Origin: Thermodesulfobacteriota bacterium
GTDB taxonomy: Bacteria; Desulfobacterota; Desulfomonilia; UBA1062
Assembly: GCA_025454155.1 (NCBI GenBank)
Contig: JALOOZ010000008.1
Span: 1 to 40,177, forward strand
Reading direction: 5' to 3'
Length of the DNA stretch: 40,177 nucleotides
Shown here: piece after piece, positions 8,977-18,129 of the stretch
How the letters are laid out: each line of letters opens with the position of its first letter
Numbering within the stretch: position 1 is the stretch's first letter
Translations under genes and position numbers: made by a program
The notes under the pieces: model-generated
The model's input: only the letters and a program-made list of their open reading frames with translations
Told to the model about the DNA's origin: nothing
Databases searched by the model: none

Positions 8977-10986
8977 ATGACGGCCACCAGCAAGAGATCA
9001 GAGAGGGACCGGTGGGGACGGTTCTTCAGACAGTGGCAGAGGGATTTCAAGCTCTGGCTCTTCTGCATGACCTTCTTCCTGGCCTTCAGGATCGTCTTCA
9101 TCCTCATCTTCAGGGATCAGATAAGCGAGGGAACCACCCCTGCTTCCGTCGCTTCAGCGATCCTGAACGGCATGCGCTTTGACAGTGTCATTTCCACCTT
9201 CTTTGTCTTGATCCCCTTCCTGTTCAGCGCAGCCAGCTACTTCAAGGATTTCGAACAGATGGCCCAAAAGGTCAGAATCGTGACCGGGAGCGTCTTTCTG
9301 GTCCTGTCATCCTTCCTGTGCATCGTCACTCTTGAATATTTCAAGGAATTCGGCGACCAGTTCAACCACTTCCTCTTCGGTCTCATCTATGATGATCTCC
9401 GGGCAACAATGCTGACCATCATCAAGTCATACCATGTCCTGAAAAACGCCCTTGTCTTTTTCCTTGTCCTGGTGATGGGATCTTTCCTGATTCGGAGGCT
9501 TCTCAGAAATCCTGTGCTCTCCCGGGAGACGACCGCCCGCTTCTCTTCCTCAGGCTCTACCCGGATAGCCGTCACCCTTGTGATCATAACCCTGACCGTC
9601 TTCGGCGCGAGAGGGTCCATCGGGGCAATGCCGGTAAGGGAACGTCATGCAGGCATCACTGTCGATGAATTCCTGAACAAGACCGTTCTCAACCCGTATA
9701 CTTCTCTGCGGTACGCAATTGCCCAGCAGATCAAGCTCTCAAAAACGGAAGGCATCAGGACATACATCCCGGACCAGGATTTGATCAGTGCCTCTCAGGA
9801 CGTCTTTGCCGTTGAAGATCGGTACACCGACCTCGACAGGTATCTGCTCCGACATGCCCGGGGGCCCAAAGGGATTCCGCCCCGCCACATCTTCTACATC
9901 GTGGCAGAGAGTTACAGTGCCTGGCCCATGTGGGACAGGTATGCACCCCTTCACATCGCTGACGGCCTGAAGGGACTTGCCCGGGACGGGATATCCATCA
10001 CGCCCTTCATCGCTGCATCCCAGGGAACCATGGCAAGCCTGAACACCATCGTGACAGGGCTGCCCGATGCGGATATCCAGACCAATTACCGCCCGAGCTC
10101 CAGGAATCCCTACCCCACTACCATCTCCCGTATTTTCAGGGAGCTGGGTTATCGCACCAGACTCTTCTACGGCGGTTACCCGAGCTGGCAGAGGGTCGGT
10201 GACTTCTGCAGGGATCAGGGATTCGAAGAGATCTACGGGGGGGGGCACATGGGAAAATGGGCCTCCTCAAATGAATGGGGCGTGGATGACGAGCACATCT
10301 TTTCCTTTGTCACCAAGACGGCCTCGGATGATCGCCCGAGCTTCAATCTCATCCTCACCACGAGCTTTCACCCGCCCTATACCGTGGATATCCTGTCCAA
10401 GGGGTTCCCTGAAAGCGAGATCCCTGCATCCATACTGGGTACCCGCATCGAGAAGGACGACCTCACCTTCCTGGGCCATTTCTGGTATGCCGACAGATGC
10501 ATAGAGCGGTTCGCACGCGGGATAACGAAGGGGCTGCCACAGAGCCTCGTGGTCGTGACCGCCGATCACCCGGGCCGGAGGTGGATATCGAACAATCCTG
10601 ACCCCCTGGAAAAGTATCTCGTGCCGTGCGTCCTTTACGGGCCGGAGGTGCTCACGGGCATACACCCGCCACGCTCCATGGCTGGAAGCCATCTTGATAT
10701 CAATCCCACCCTTGTGGAACTCGCTGCCCCAAAGGGCTTCCCTTATCATGCGATGGGCAAAGACCTCCTGGCTCCAGGGGCCAGGCCCATCGCTGTGGGA
10801 AAGAATCTGGTTCTGGCCCCGCTTTTCCTCATGGATTTCCACAAGGCCCCCCGGATCGCTGTTTTACCCGGGGCCAGTCCGTCCCTATCAGGCCAGACCA
10901 TCAAGGACTTGAAACGACTCCATGATGCCATGCACGGCATTGCCTGGTGGCGCATCATGAAAGGCCCTTCTTTCAGCCATCAGTGA
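8977..10986 (+). CDS. Membrane-anchored sulfatase, LTA-synthase-like alkaline phosphatase superfamily
   Basis: N-terminal TM segments followed by a sulfatase domain (HIFYIVAESYSAWPMWDRY, FIAASQGTMASLNTIVTGLP, LFYGGYPSW, VVVTADHPGR). Start trimmed to MTATSKRSERDRWGRFF. Confidence 0.88.
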   Translation: MTATSKRSERDRWGRFFRQWQRDFKLWLFCMTFFLAFRIVFILIFRDQISEGTTPASVASAILNGMRFDSVISTFFVLIPFLFSAASYFKDFEQMAQKVRIVTGSVFLVLSSFLCIVTLEYFKEFGDQFNHFLFGLIYDDLRATMLTIIKSYHVLKNALVFFLVLVMGSFLIRRLLRNPVLSRETTARFSSSGSTRIAVTLVIITLTVFGARGSIGAMPVRERHAGITVDEFLNKTVLNPYTSLRYAIAQQIKLSKTEGIRTYIPDQDLISASQDVFAVEDRYTDLDRYLLRHARGPKGIPPRHIFYIVAESYSAWPMWDRYAPLHIADGLKGLARDGISITPFIAASQGTMASLNTIVTGLPDADIQTNYRPSSRNPYPTTISRIFRELGYRTRLFYGGYPSWQRVGDFCRDQGFEEIYGGGHMGKWASSNEWGVDDEHIFSFVTKTASDDRPSFNLILTTSFHPPYTVDILSKGFPESEIPASILGTRIEKDDLTFLGHFWYADRCIERFARGITKGLPQSLVVVTADHPGRRWISNNPDPLEKYLVPCVLYGPEVLTGIHPPRSMAGSHLDINPTLVELAAPKGFPYHAMGKDLLAPGARPIAVGKNLVLAPLFLMDFHKAPRIAVLPGASPSLSGQTIKDLKRLHDAMHGIAWWRIMKGPSFSHQ

Positions 10987-11030
10987 GCCGGGGCTCTTCC
11001 TTCCGCCCGTGTCCCCGGGGTAAAATCTCA

Positions 11031-11058
11031 TTGACAAACGCGAGGAGAAGCCTATCAT
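11031..11058 (+). promoter_or_regulatory. Candidate sigma-70 promoter for the PilZ gene
   Basis: TTGACA - 16 nt - TATCAT. It lies about 140 nt upstream of the chosen PilZ start. Confidence 0.45.
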
Positions 11059-11201
11059 GGACGACAGCGAATTCTCAGCTTTCTCTCCGTTGGAATAGTG
11101 CTCATTTTCGTCACCGTTGTCATGCACTCCATTTCATCCATGGAGGGAAAGGTTTTTACCCATGGCTATGTCTCAGCACCACTCGAGCAGGAGGACAGGC
11201 T

Positions 11202-11510
11202 ATGAAAAACCGCAGGAGAGGGAGGAGGGTTCATCTCCCGGCCAGGATGGACGCCACCATCACCTACAGCGATGCCCTCAGAACCGTCCCGGGCGGCCTC
11301 ATAGGAGACATAAGCACAAACGGCATGTTCATGCTCACCGAGTCAGTGCTCGACACGAATGCCTACGTGACCCTGCGGCTCAATGCGGAGCATTACATCG
11401 GCAAGCCAGTATATATCCAGGGGCTGGTGGTGCGAAGCGACGACCGCGGCATGGCGATTCAGTTCACCTATGCCAACAATGAGGACATCTCCTCGCTCCT
11501 GAGCTTCTGA
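11202..11510 (+). CDS. PilZ domain protein (putative c-di-GMP binding)
   Basis: MKNRRRGRRVHLPARMDATITYSD...GDISTNGMFMLTESVL...DRGMAIQFTY matches PilZ (RxxxR, (D/N)xSxxG). Start trimmed from 10947. Confidence 0.85.
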   Translation: MKNRRRGRRVHLPARMDATITYSDALRTVPGGLIGDISTNGMFMLTESVLDTNAYVTLRLNAEHYIGKPVYIQGLVVRSDDRGMAIQFTYANNEDISSLLSF

Positions 11511-11516
11511 TCCCTG

Positions 11517-11849
11517 TCAGAGATACCTTTCCGGGGGCCTGCGCTCGGGGATGTAGACAGGGGTGATCTTGCCTTCGTTCCAGTCTCGGGAAACATAGAG
11601 GTTGCAGTAGCAGCTTCCGAATTCCCCCACATCCGGGGCGCGATAGACGCACGGGCATACGATATCCCGGTCTTTTTCCCTGTCCCCCGAAGAAAGCCTG
11701 CACGGGCAGCACATGTAGCCGTACCGTTTCTTGTTCACCAGCAGGGCCTCCAGGAGTTCGAAGACTCGATCCCTGTCCCTGTTGAAGAAATACCCCTTGG
11801 CTTCCTGGACAGGAAGGAGCATCTCGTAGAGCTTCTCCGCTTCGGTCAT
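11517..11849 (-). CDS. Ferredoxin-thioredoxin reductase catalytic-subunit-like protein
   Basis: MCCPCRLSSG...DIVCPCVYRAPDVGEFGSCYCNLYV: CPC, CPC and CxC pattern of FTR beta. Confidence 0.88.
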   Translation of the reverse strand: MTEAEKLYEMLLPVQEAKGYFFNRDRDRVFELLEALLVNKKRYGYMCCPCRLSSGDREKDRDIVCPCVYRAPDVGEFGSCYCNLYVSRDWNEGKITPVYIPERRPPERYL

Positions 11850-12100
11850 TTGCCCAGGGCCTCCTTGATCTCGCGGTCCTGGAAGCCTATGATGACCTTG
11901 TCTCCGTCGATGATGATGGTGGGAAAGGTCAGCCTGGGGTTGTACCTCTTCACCTCGTCAATGACCATGGCCTTTTCCTCCCCCTCAAGCAGGTCCACCT
12001 CCTTGACGTCAAAGGCGACATCGAGATCGCTGAGAAACTTCTTGGCGGCCTTGCAGTGGCTGCAGGTGCTGAGGGCGAATATCGTAATGGTTTTGTTCAT
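11846..12100 (-). CDS. Glutaredoxin family protein
   Basis: ITIFALSTCSHCKAAKKFLSDL with CSHC active site, cis-Pro in FPTIIIDGDKVIIGF. Its stop overlaps the FTR start by 4 nt. Confidence 0.88.
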   Translation of the reverse strand: MNKTITIFALSTCSHCKAAKKFLSDLDVAFDVKEVDLLEGEEKAMVIDEVKRYNPRLTFPTIIIDGDKVIIGFQDREIKEALGK

Positions 12101-12168
12101 GGTGTGCTTTCCTCCCTTTTCCTAAGCATAATGACTTTCGCGAACCATTTCAATCCTATCTGCTCCAG

Positions 12169-12197
12169 TTGACAACATGGAGATTTCAGGACAGAAT
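12169..12197 (+). promoter_or_regulatory. Candidate promoter for the DUF2892 gene
   Basis: TTGACA - 17 nt - CAGAAT, about 28 nt before the ATG at 12226. Confidence 0.4.
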
Positions 12198-12225
12198 GGG
12201 ATCGAGTTCAACGCGGAGGTCAACC

Positions 12226-12432
12226 ATGGAATCCCTGGAGCAGAATGTCGGCACCATTGATAGGGCCGTACGTGCCATAGTCGCGCTGATCGTGCTCTTT
12301 GTCCTGGTCAAGATGGCCGCCTTGGCCCTTCTTGCGGGAGGCATGCTGCTCTCCAGTGCGACCTCGGGTGTGTGCCCTCTGTACTCGGAACTGGGCATCT
12401 GTACCGTCAAGGAAGAGCAGAAGAAAGCCTAG
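12226..12432 (+). CDS. DUF2892-like (YgaP transmembrane-type) small membrane protein
   Basis: MESLEQNVGTIDRAVRAIVALIVLFVL...LLAGGMLLSSATSGVCPLYSELGI matches the DUF2892 pattern (N.G..DR..R, CPLY..LGI). Confidence 0.85.
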   Translation: MESLEQNVGTIDRAVRAIVALIVLFVLVKMAALALLAGGMLLSSATSGVCPLYSELGICTVKEEQKKA

Positions 12433-12470
12433 ACCATCCTGTCGGAACAGGGCCGCCGAATGCTCGAGGC

Positions 12471-13019
12471 TCAGCCGGCAGCCCTTGCATACCGAATGAA
12501 ATAGTCCACCCCTGACCAGAGGGTAAAAAACAGAGCGATCCACAGGAAGAACTCCCCAGCCAGCTGGAACTGCAGGCGGTCCAGAACAGGGAGGGGAATG
12601 GTGTGGTGGACGATCAGGGGGATCAGTGCAACGCACTGGAATGCCGTCTTGTATTTGCCAATCCAGTCTGCCGCAATGATGATGTTCTTCTCTGCGGCAA
12701 TACTCCGCAGACCGGTCACTGCCAATTCCCGGGCCACGATCACGGCGACCATCCAGGCCGGGGCCCTGTCCAGGGGGATGAGCATGATGAGGACTGTGAC
12801 CGTCAGGAACTTGTCCGCCAGTGGATCCAGCAGCTTGCCAAGATCTGATTCGATGTGCAGTTTCCTTGCGAAATAACCATCAAGATAGTCCGTGACCATG
12901 GCGGCCGAGAAGATCACCGCAGCTATGACGGACTGGATCAGATCGTCACGAAAGAGCAGAAGGGCAATGACCGGGACCATGAAGATCCGCGAGACGGTCA
13001 GTGCATTTGAAATGTTCAT
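12471..13019 (-). CDS. pgsA: CDP-diacylglycerol--glycerol-3-phosphate 3-phosphatidyltransferase
   Basis: CDP-alcohol phosphatidyltransferase motif: TDYLDGYFARKLHIESDLGKLLDPLADKFL. Confidence 0.92.
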   Translation of the reverse strand: MNISNALTVSRIFMVPVIALLLFRDDLIQSVIAAVIFSAAMVTDYLDGYFARKLHIESDLGKLLDPLADKFLTVTVLIMLIPLDRAPAWMVAVIVARELAVTGLRSIAAEKNIIIAADWIGKYKTAFQCVALIPLIVHHTIPLPVLDRLQFQLAGEFFLWIALFFTLWSGVDYFIRYARAAG

Positions 13020-13624
13020 TCCCCTGCATATCCTCCCCCATAGATTCTCGCAAGGACATTCCTAACATAATTGGCTGTCTCTTGGTAGGGTGGAATTCCG
13101 CCGCAGGTATCAACGGCAGCCGGACCGGCATTGTATGCAGCAAGGGCCAGCGTCAGGTTGCCGTTATATTTTCTGAGCAGCCAGGAGATATATTTCGTGC
13201 CTGCCGTGATATTCTCCATGGGGTCCCAGGGGTCGCTCACACCGAGTTCCTGGGCCGTCTCAGGCATGAGCTGCATGAGGCCCATGGCGCCCTTGGAAGA
13301 CCTGGCATTGGGGTTGTAGCCCGATTCAACCTCGATGATGCCCTTGATGACAGAGGGGTTCATCCCCTGGTTCCGGGCAATGGCATAGATCAGGTTGTCA
13401 TACTGGGTCTTGGAGATCTTTCGTGCCGCATACTGCGGATACTGGGACCGCCTGCTGGTCTCCCTGGCATAGAGCTTCCAATCCGTGCCCATGGGGCAGT
13501 TGCTGAAATGCAGCGTGCCGTCAGACCCACGCCGCACATAGATGTCCGCATATGATGGAGGAGCCCAGGCGAGCGCCAGAACCACCGTACACATGGAGAT
13601 GAGGATAGCCCTGTTCATATCCAA
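13016..13624 (-). CDS. Lytic transglycosylase (SLT domain) with an N-terminal DUF4124-like segment
   Basis: Signal peptide, IYVRRGSDGTLHFSN, ESGYNPNARSSKGAMGLMQLMPETAQELGV, LALAAYNAGPAAVD. Confidence 0.92.
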   Translation of the reverse strand: MDMNRAILISMCTVVLALAWAPPSYADIYVRRGSDGTLHFSNCPMGTDWKLYARETSRRSQYPQYAARKISKTQYDNLIYAIARNQGMNPSVIKGIIEVESGYNPNARSSKGAMGLMQLMPETAQELGVSDPWDPMENITAGTKYISWLLRKYNGNLTLALAAYNAGPAAVDTCGGIPPYQETANYVRNVLARIYGGGYAGE

Positions 13625-13691
13625 CTATATCGTCAGGTAGAGTAATTTTTTTGAATATTTCAATATTGTATTTTCTGTCAAGCCGGAATCC

Positions 13692-15200
13692 TCAGCACTC
13701 GCTGGATGCAACGGTCTTGAGCCCCCGCTTGCGTGAAAGAAAGACCCTCATCCTCGTACCCTGGTTCACCGAGCTGTTCACGGCGATGAATCCGCCGTGC
13801 TCCTCGATGATCATGTAGACCTTCGAGAGCCCCAGGCCGGCACCTCTCGGCTTGCTGGTATAGAAGGGGTTGAAGATGTCCTTGATCTCCTCATTCGGGA
13901 TCCCCTTGCCCGTATCAATCACGTCAACGATGAGATAATGGGGGTGGAGGCTTACATTCACCGTCAAAGAACCTTTCCCTTCCATGGATTCGCAGGCGTT
14001 CACGAAGAGATGCCAGAAGGCCTCCACGAGAAAATCCTGGTCTGCATAGATCTCTTCCATCCCGGGCGAAACATTGACCTCATAGGCGACCCCTCCGAAT
14101 TTACCGGAGCCGAAGGTCTTGATGAGGGCACGCTCGATGATGTCCTCGATGTGGGCCATGGAGAAGTCGGGTCGATGGATCTTGGTGTAGTTCACATATT
14201 CCTCGATGTCCAGGATCATGGCCTCGAGCCTCTTGACATCCTCGATAATATAATCGACGTAGATCTTCTCTGCAGAATTCTGTCCAACCGATTTGCTCAG
14301 CCGTCGAGAAAAACCACCCAGGGAAGTCAGCGAATTCCTGATCTCATGGGCCACGCCTTCCACCACCTTGCCCAGCGAGGCCAGTTTCTCCGCATTGATG
14401 ACCTGCCTTCGCATCATCTCTATATCCGTGAGGTCGCGGATAACGAGCACCATGCTCCCCGTCAACTTCTCGCTCTTGAGCAGGGACGCGCTCAAGAGCC
14501 CTGAAAATATGCCCCCGTCTGCCTTGCGGAAGGTGTATTCATTCTGGTAATATCCCTCCCCCTCAGCGGATGCAGCCCTGATGTCGGCGAACAGATTCAC
14601 GTTCGGATCCGGGATCAACACGTCGACGGGTTTGTTGCGCATTTCCTCCAGGGCTCCCCACAGCTTCCTCGCCATGTGATTCATGAACTGTATGGTCCCC
14701 CGGGCATCTATGGTGATCACCGCCTCCCCCATGGTCTCGGTGATGGTGACCAGGTTGTCCTTGTAGGCATCTCCCCGGGCCTTCAACCTGATGTTTTCCT
14801 GCTGAAGCTCATGGTCCTTGATGAACTTCTTCGCGGTATGCACCAGGTACTGCATGGAGAAGGGCTTGGTGACGTAATCCTTTGCCCCGGCTTTCATGGC
14901 CTGGACAGCCGTGTCCTCGGAGCCTTCGCCTGTGATGAACACTACCAGGGCATAGGGGTCCACGGTCATGATCTCCTCGAGGACATCCACCCCGTCCATC
15001 TTGGGCATGAGATAATCCAGGAAGATGAGGTCGGGCTTTTCCTTGCAATAGAGATCGAAGGCCTCTTCGCCGTCAAAGGCCTGCAGCACCTCGAAGCCAT
15101 ACTCGATGAGCATCTCCCGAATGGCCTCATTCAGCTCGCGGTTGTCGTCCGCGATCATGATCTTCCATTTCTTAGCTGCAGGCTCTTCCATCCTATCCAC
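13692..15200 (-). CDS. Sensor protein: N-terminal response-regulator receiver, PAS, HisKA and HATPase domains
   Basis: REC (IMIADDNRELNEAIR...LIFLDYLMPKMDG...AKDYVTKPF), PAS, H-box LGKVVEGVAHEIRNSLTSL, GKGIPNEEIKDIFNPFYTSKPRGAGLGLSKV. Confidence 0.93.
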   Translation of the reverse strand: MDRMEEPAAKKWKIMIADDNRELNEAIREMLIEYGFEVLQAFDGEEAFDLYCKEKPDLIFLDYLMPKMDGVDVLEEIMTVDPYALVVFITGEGSEDTAVQAMKAGAKDYVTKPFSMQYLVHTAKKFIKDHELQQENIRLKARGDAYKDNLVTITETMGEAVITIDARGTIQFMNHMARKLWGALEEMRNKPVDVLIPDPNVNLFADIRAASAEGEGYYQNEYTFRKADGGIFSGLLSASLLKSEKLTGSMVLVIRDLTDIEMMRRQVINAEKLASLGKVVEGVAHEIRNSLTSLGGFSRRLSKSVGQNSAEKIYVDYIIEDVKRLEAMILDIEEYVNYTKIHRPDFSMAHIEDIIERALIKTFGSGKFGGVAYEVNVSPGMEEIYADQDFLVEAFWHLFVNACESMEGKGSLTVNVSLHPHYLIVDVIDTGKGIPNEEIKDIFNPFYTSKPRGAGLGLSKVYMIIEEHGGFIAVNSSVNQGTRMRVFLSRKRGLKTVASSEC

Positions 15201-15678
15201 CCGGAATCATTCTTATCTCGTCATTTCTCAAGCTTTTCTTGACTTGGGCCGCCGTTCTCCCACTAGGAAGAATAAGGTCAGGCGCGATTTCTGCAAGTGG
15301 GTACATGACAAATGCCCGCTGCTCCAACCTTGGATGCGGCACTTTCAGCCGTTCATCCATGAACTCTGTCCCCTCGATGAGCAGGATGTCGATATCCATG
15401 GTCCTGGGTGCATGGGGATAGGGCCTGATCCTTCCCAGGGATCGTTCAATCTCCTGACAGCGGTCAAGAAGTTCGAATACCCCCCCTTCAAAGGTGAACT
15501 CCACGACCATGTTGAGGTAGCTGTCCTGCTTTTCATCCACCTCCTCCGGTGCCGATTCATAGAGGTGTGATGCCGTGACGACCGTCAATCCCCCGGAGCT
15601 CATGAGCTTGAGAGCCTCCCCGAGGTGTGCGGCCCGTTCGCCGAGGTTCGAGCCGAGAGCAATAAAACCCCTCATCAT
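15193..15678 (-). CDS. folK: 2-amino-4-hydroxy-6-hydroxymethyldihydropteridine diphosphokinase
   Basis: [53 protein letters not shown]. Confidence 0.95.
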   Translation of the reverse strand: MMRGFIALGSNLGERAAHLGEALKLMSSGGLTVVTASHLYESAPEEVDEKQDSYLNMVVEFTFEGGVFELLDRCQEIERSLGRIRPYPHAPRTMDIDILLIEGTEFMDERLKVPHPRLEQRAFVMYPLAEIAPDLILPSGRTAAQVKKSLRNDEIRMIPGG

Positions 15679-16418
15679 GCAATGCGGTTCGTCAATGTCC
15701 CGATTCCCTCTATCTCGATACTGATCTCATCGCCCTTCACCATGGGCCCGATGCCCGATGGGGTGCCCGTTGCGATGATATCGAAGGGTTCGAGGGTCAT
15801 GATGGAAGAGATGAACGCGACGAGTTCGAAGACATTGAAGATGAGATTGCTGGTCGTGGATTCCTGTACGGTCCGGCCGTTCAGGCGGGCGGAGATGACA
15901 AGGTCGTGTGGATCCTCAATGGCGGTTTCGATCCAGGGGCCCACCGGGGCGAAGGAATCGAAGGATTTGGCCCTGGTCCATTGACCGTCCTTGATCTGCA
16001 GGTCCCTGGCGGTGACATCATTCAGACAGGTGTAGCCGAGGATGAAGCCCCGCGCATCTTCCTTCTTCACGTCCCTGCACCGGGTCCCGATGACCACGGC
16101 AAGCTCGGCCTCGTAGTCGACACGTCCGGACTGCGCCGGGAAGACGATGGTGTCGCCCGGGCCTATGACGCTGGTGGCTGGCTTCATGAAGAGAATGGGC
16201 TCCTCCGGCGGGGCAAGGCCCATCTCAACGGCATGGTCGCGGTAGTTGAGACCCACGGCAATGATCTTGCTCGGGAGTGCGGGTGCCAGCAGCCCGCGTA
16301 TCTCAATGACCCCTCCCTGTTCCGCGGTGGAGGGGTCCCATTCCCTGAATGCCTTCCCGTCCGCGGTGCAGAACCACCGCACCTGAGAGGCCGCGGTGAT
16401 GCCCCTACCGACCTTCAT
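15675..16418 (-). CDS. Fumarylacetoacetate hydrolase family protein
   Basis: [93 protein letters not shown]. Confidence 0.93.
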   Translation of the reverse strand: MKVGRGITAASQVRWFCTADGKAFREWDPSTAEQGGVIEIRGLLAPALPSKIIAVGLNYRDHAVEMGLAPPEEPILFMKPATSVIGPGDTIVFPAQSGRVDYEAELAVVIGTRCRDVKKEDARGFILGYTCLNDVTARDLQIKDGQWTRAKSFDSFAPVGPWIETAIEDPHDLVISARLNGRTVQESTTSNLIFNVFELVAFISSIMTLEPFDIIATGTPSGIGPMVKGDEISIEIEGIGTLTNRIA

Positions 16419-17220
16419 CGCCTATCCCCAGGACATCCATCATGGTGTGCAGGCCGGGGGTCTTTCCCGAGAGCCATCTGGCCGCCCGCACCGCGCCCCT
16501 CGCGAAATTCTCCCGGGTGTGTGCCCTGTGTACGATCTCGATGCGCTCACCCCCGCCCGCGAACATGACCAGGTGCTCCCCCACGATGTCCCCGGCGCGG
16601 ACCGTCTGGATGCCGATCTCTCCGGCCGGTCTTGCGCCTATGATCCCGTGGCGCTCGTAGCGGGCATGGCTGTCAAGATCCACGCCGCGCCCCCTGGCCA
16701 GGGCCAGGGCCAGGGCCAGGGCCGTCCCCGAGGGTGCATCCTTCTTCATGCGGTGGTGGGCCTCCACGATCTCCGCATCGTAGCTCTCATCGAGCAGGCC
16801 CGCCATCATCTCCACGACCCTGAAGAGCACATTGACGCCGATGCTCATGTTGGGTGACATGACCATGGGGACCTTGGCGGCAAAGGAAGCAACGGCCTTT
16901 TTCTGATCCTCGGTGAACCCGGTGCTCCCGATGACCACGGACTTGCCGGTCTCGGATGCATACCGGGCAACCGGGAGCGTCACCTCGGGAAAGGTGAAGT
17001 CGATGATGCAGTCACAGGGGGCAAAGGCCTCTTCTATGGAGGCGGATACCCTCACCCCTGAAGTCTTGTGGCCCAGGAACTCACCGGCATCCCTGCCGAT
17101 TGCCGGGTGCGCCTTGGCTTCCAGGGCCCCTGCCAGATCCATGTCGGGGCTATCCATGAGGATGCGGGCAATGAGCGATCCCATCCTCCCGCCAAAACCG
17201 ACGACACCGGTTTTCATCAT
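16405..17220 (-). CDS. dapB: 4-hydroxy-tetrahydrodipicolinate reductase
   Basis: [61 protein letters not shown]. Confidence 0.95.
   Translation of the reverse strand: MMKTGVVGFGGRMGSLIARILMDSPDMDLAGALEAKAHPAIGRDAGEFLGHKTSGVRVSASIEEAFAPCDCIIDFTFPEVTLPVARYASETGKSVVIGSTGFTEDQKKAVASFAAKVPMVMSPNMSIGVNVLFRVVEMMAGLLDESYDAEIVEAHHRMKKDAPSGTALALALALARGRGVDLDSHARYERHGIIGARPAGEIGIQTVRAGDIVGEHLVMFAGGGERIEIVHRAHTRENFARGAVRAARWLSGKTPGLHTMMDVLGIGDEGR
16696..16723. repeat. Hexanucleotide microsatellite (GGCCAG)4.7 inside dapB
   Basis: ggccag ggccag ggccag ggccag ggcc; encodes the ALALALA stretch after PSGTAL. Confidence 0.9.
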
Positions 17221-17241
17221 GAAAAACCTCCAAAAGCCGGA

Positions 17242-18114
17242 TCAGATGCAGCCGTAGCGCTTGAGCACTTCGGCAAGCTTCTTCCTGGTGGCATCCGCCA
17301 TGGGACACAGGGGCAGCTTGAACTCCTCCTGCACCTTACCCATCATGAAGAGCGCGGTCTTCACCGGGATGGGGTTGGTCTCGATGAACAGGGCCTGATT
17401 GATCTCCAGGAGGTCCAGGTGGATGCTCCTGGCGGTCTGTCGGTCTCCCTTTTCCCAGGCGGTGCAGAGCTCGGAGAGCCGTGCAGGAAGGATGTTGGCC
17501 GTCACCGAAATGGCCCCTGTCCCCCCGATGCACAGGATGGGGTAATTCAGGGCATCCTCGCCCGACAGAACGCAGAAATCATCCGGGGTGTCCCGCACGA
17601 TCTGTGAGCATTTCACCAGGTCGCCGCTGGCCTCCTTGATACCCACGATGGTATCGATCCTGGAGAGGTCCACCACGGTCTCCGTGGCCATGTTGACCCC
17701 GGTTCTGCCCGGCACATTATAGAGCACCTGGGGGATCTCGCATGCCGAGGCGACTGCCTTGTAGTGCAGGGAGAGCCCCTTCTGGGTGGGTCTGTTGTAG
17801 TACGGGGTGATGAGCAGTGCGGCGTCGGCGCCGGCATCCCTGGCGTGCCTGGTGAGCCTGATCGCCTCATCCGTCGAATTGGATCCGGTGCCGGCGATGA
17901 CCGGTACCCTCTTCCCCACTTCATCCACCGTGATGTCGATGACACGCTCGTGTTCCGCATGTGTCAGCGTGGCCGATTCGCCCGTGGTCCCGCAGGGCAC
18001 GACGCCCCTGACACCGCCCTCGACAACGAAATTGATCAGCTTCTTGTATGCCTTTTCATCGATCTTGCCGTCCTTGAAGGGCGTCACGATGGCGACGATC
18101 GCACCTGAGAACAT
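17242..18114 (-). CDS. dapA: 4-hydroxy-tetrahydrodipicolinate synthase
   Basis: MFSGAIVAIVTPFKDGKIDEKAY, VPCGTTGESATLTHAEH, YYNRPTQKGL, YNVPGRTGVNM, GIKEASGDL. Confidence 0.96.
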   Translation of the reverse strand: MFSGAIVAIVTPFKDGKIDEKAYKKLINFVVEGGVRGVVPCGTTGESATLTHAEHERVIDITVDEVGKRVPVIAGTGSNSTDEAIRLTRHARDAGADAALLITPYYNRPTQKGLSLHYKAVASACEIPQVLYNVPGRTGVNMATETVVDLSRIDTIVGIKEASGDLVKCSQIVRDTPDDFCVLSGEDALNYPILCIGGTGAISVTANILPARLSELCTAWEKGDRQTARSIHLDLLEINQALFIETNPIPVKTALFMMGKVQEEFKLPLCPMADATRKKLAEVLKRYGCI

Positions 18115-18129
18115 CTCTTTTCCCCCTCT

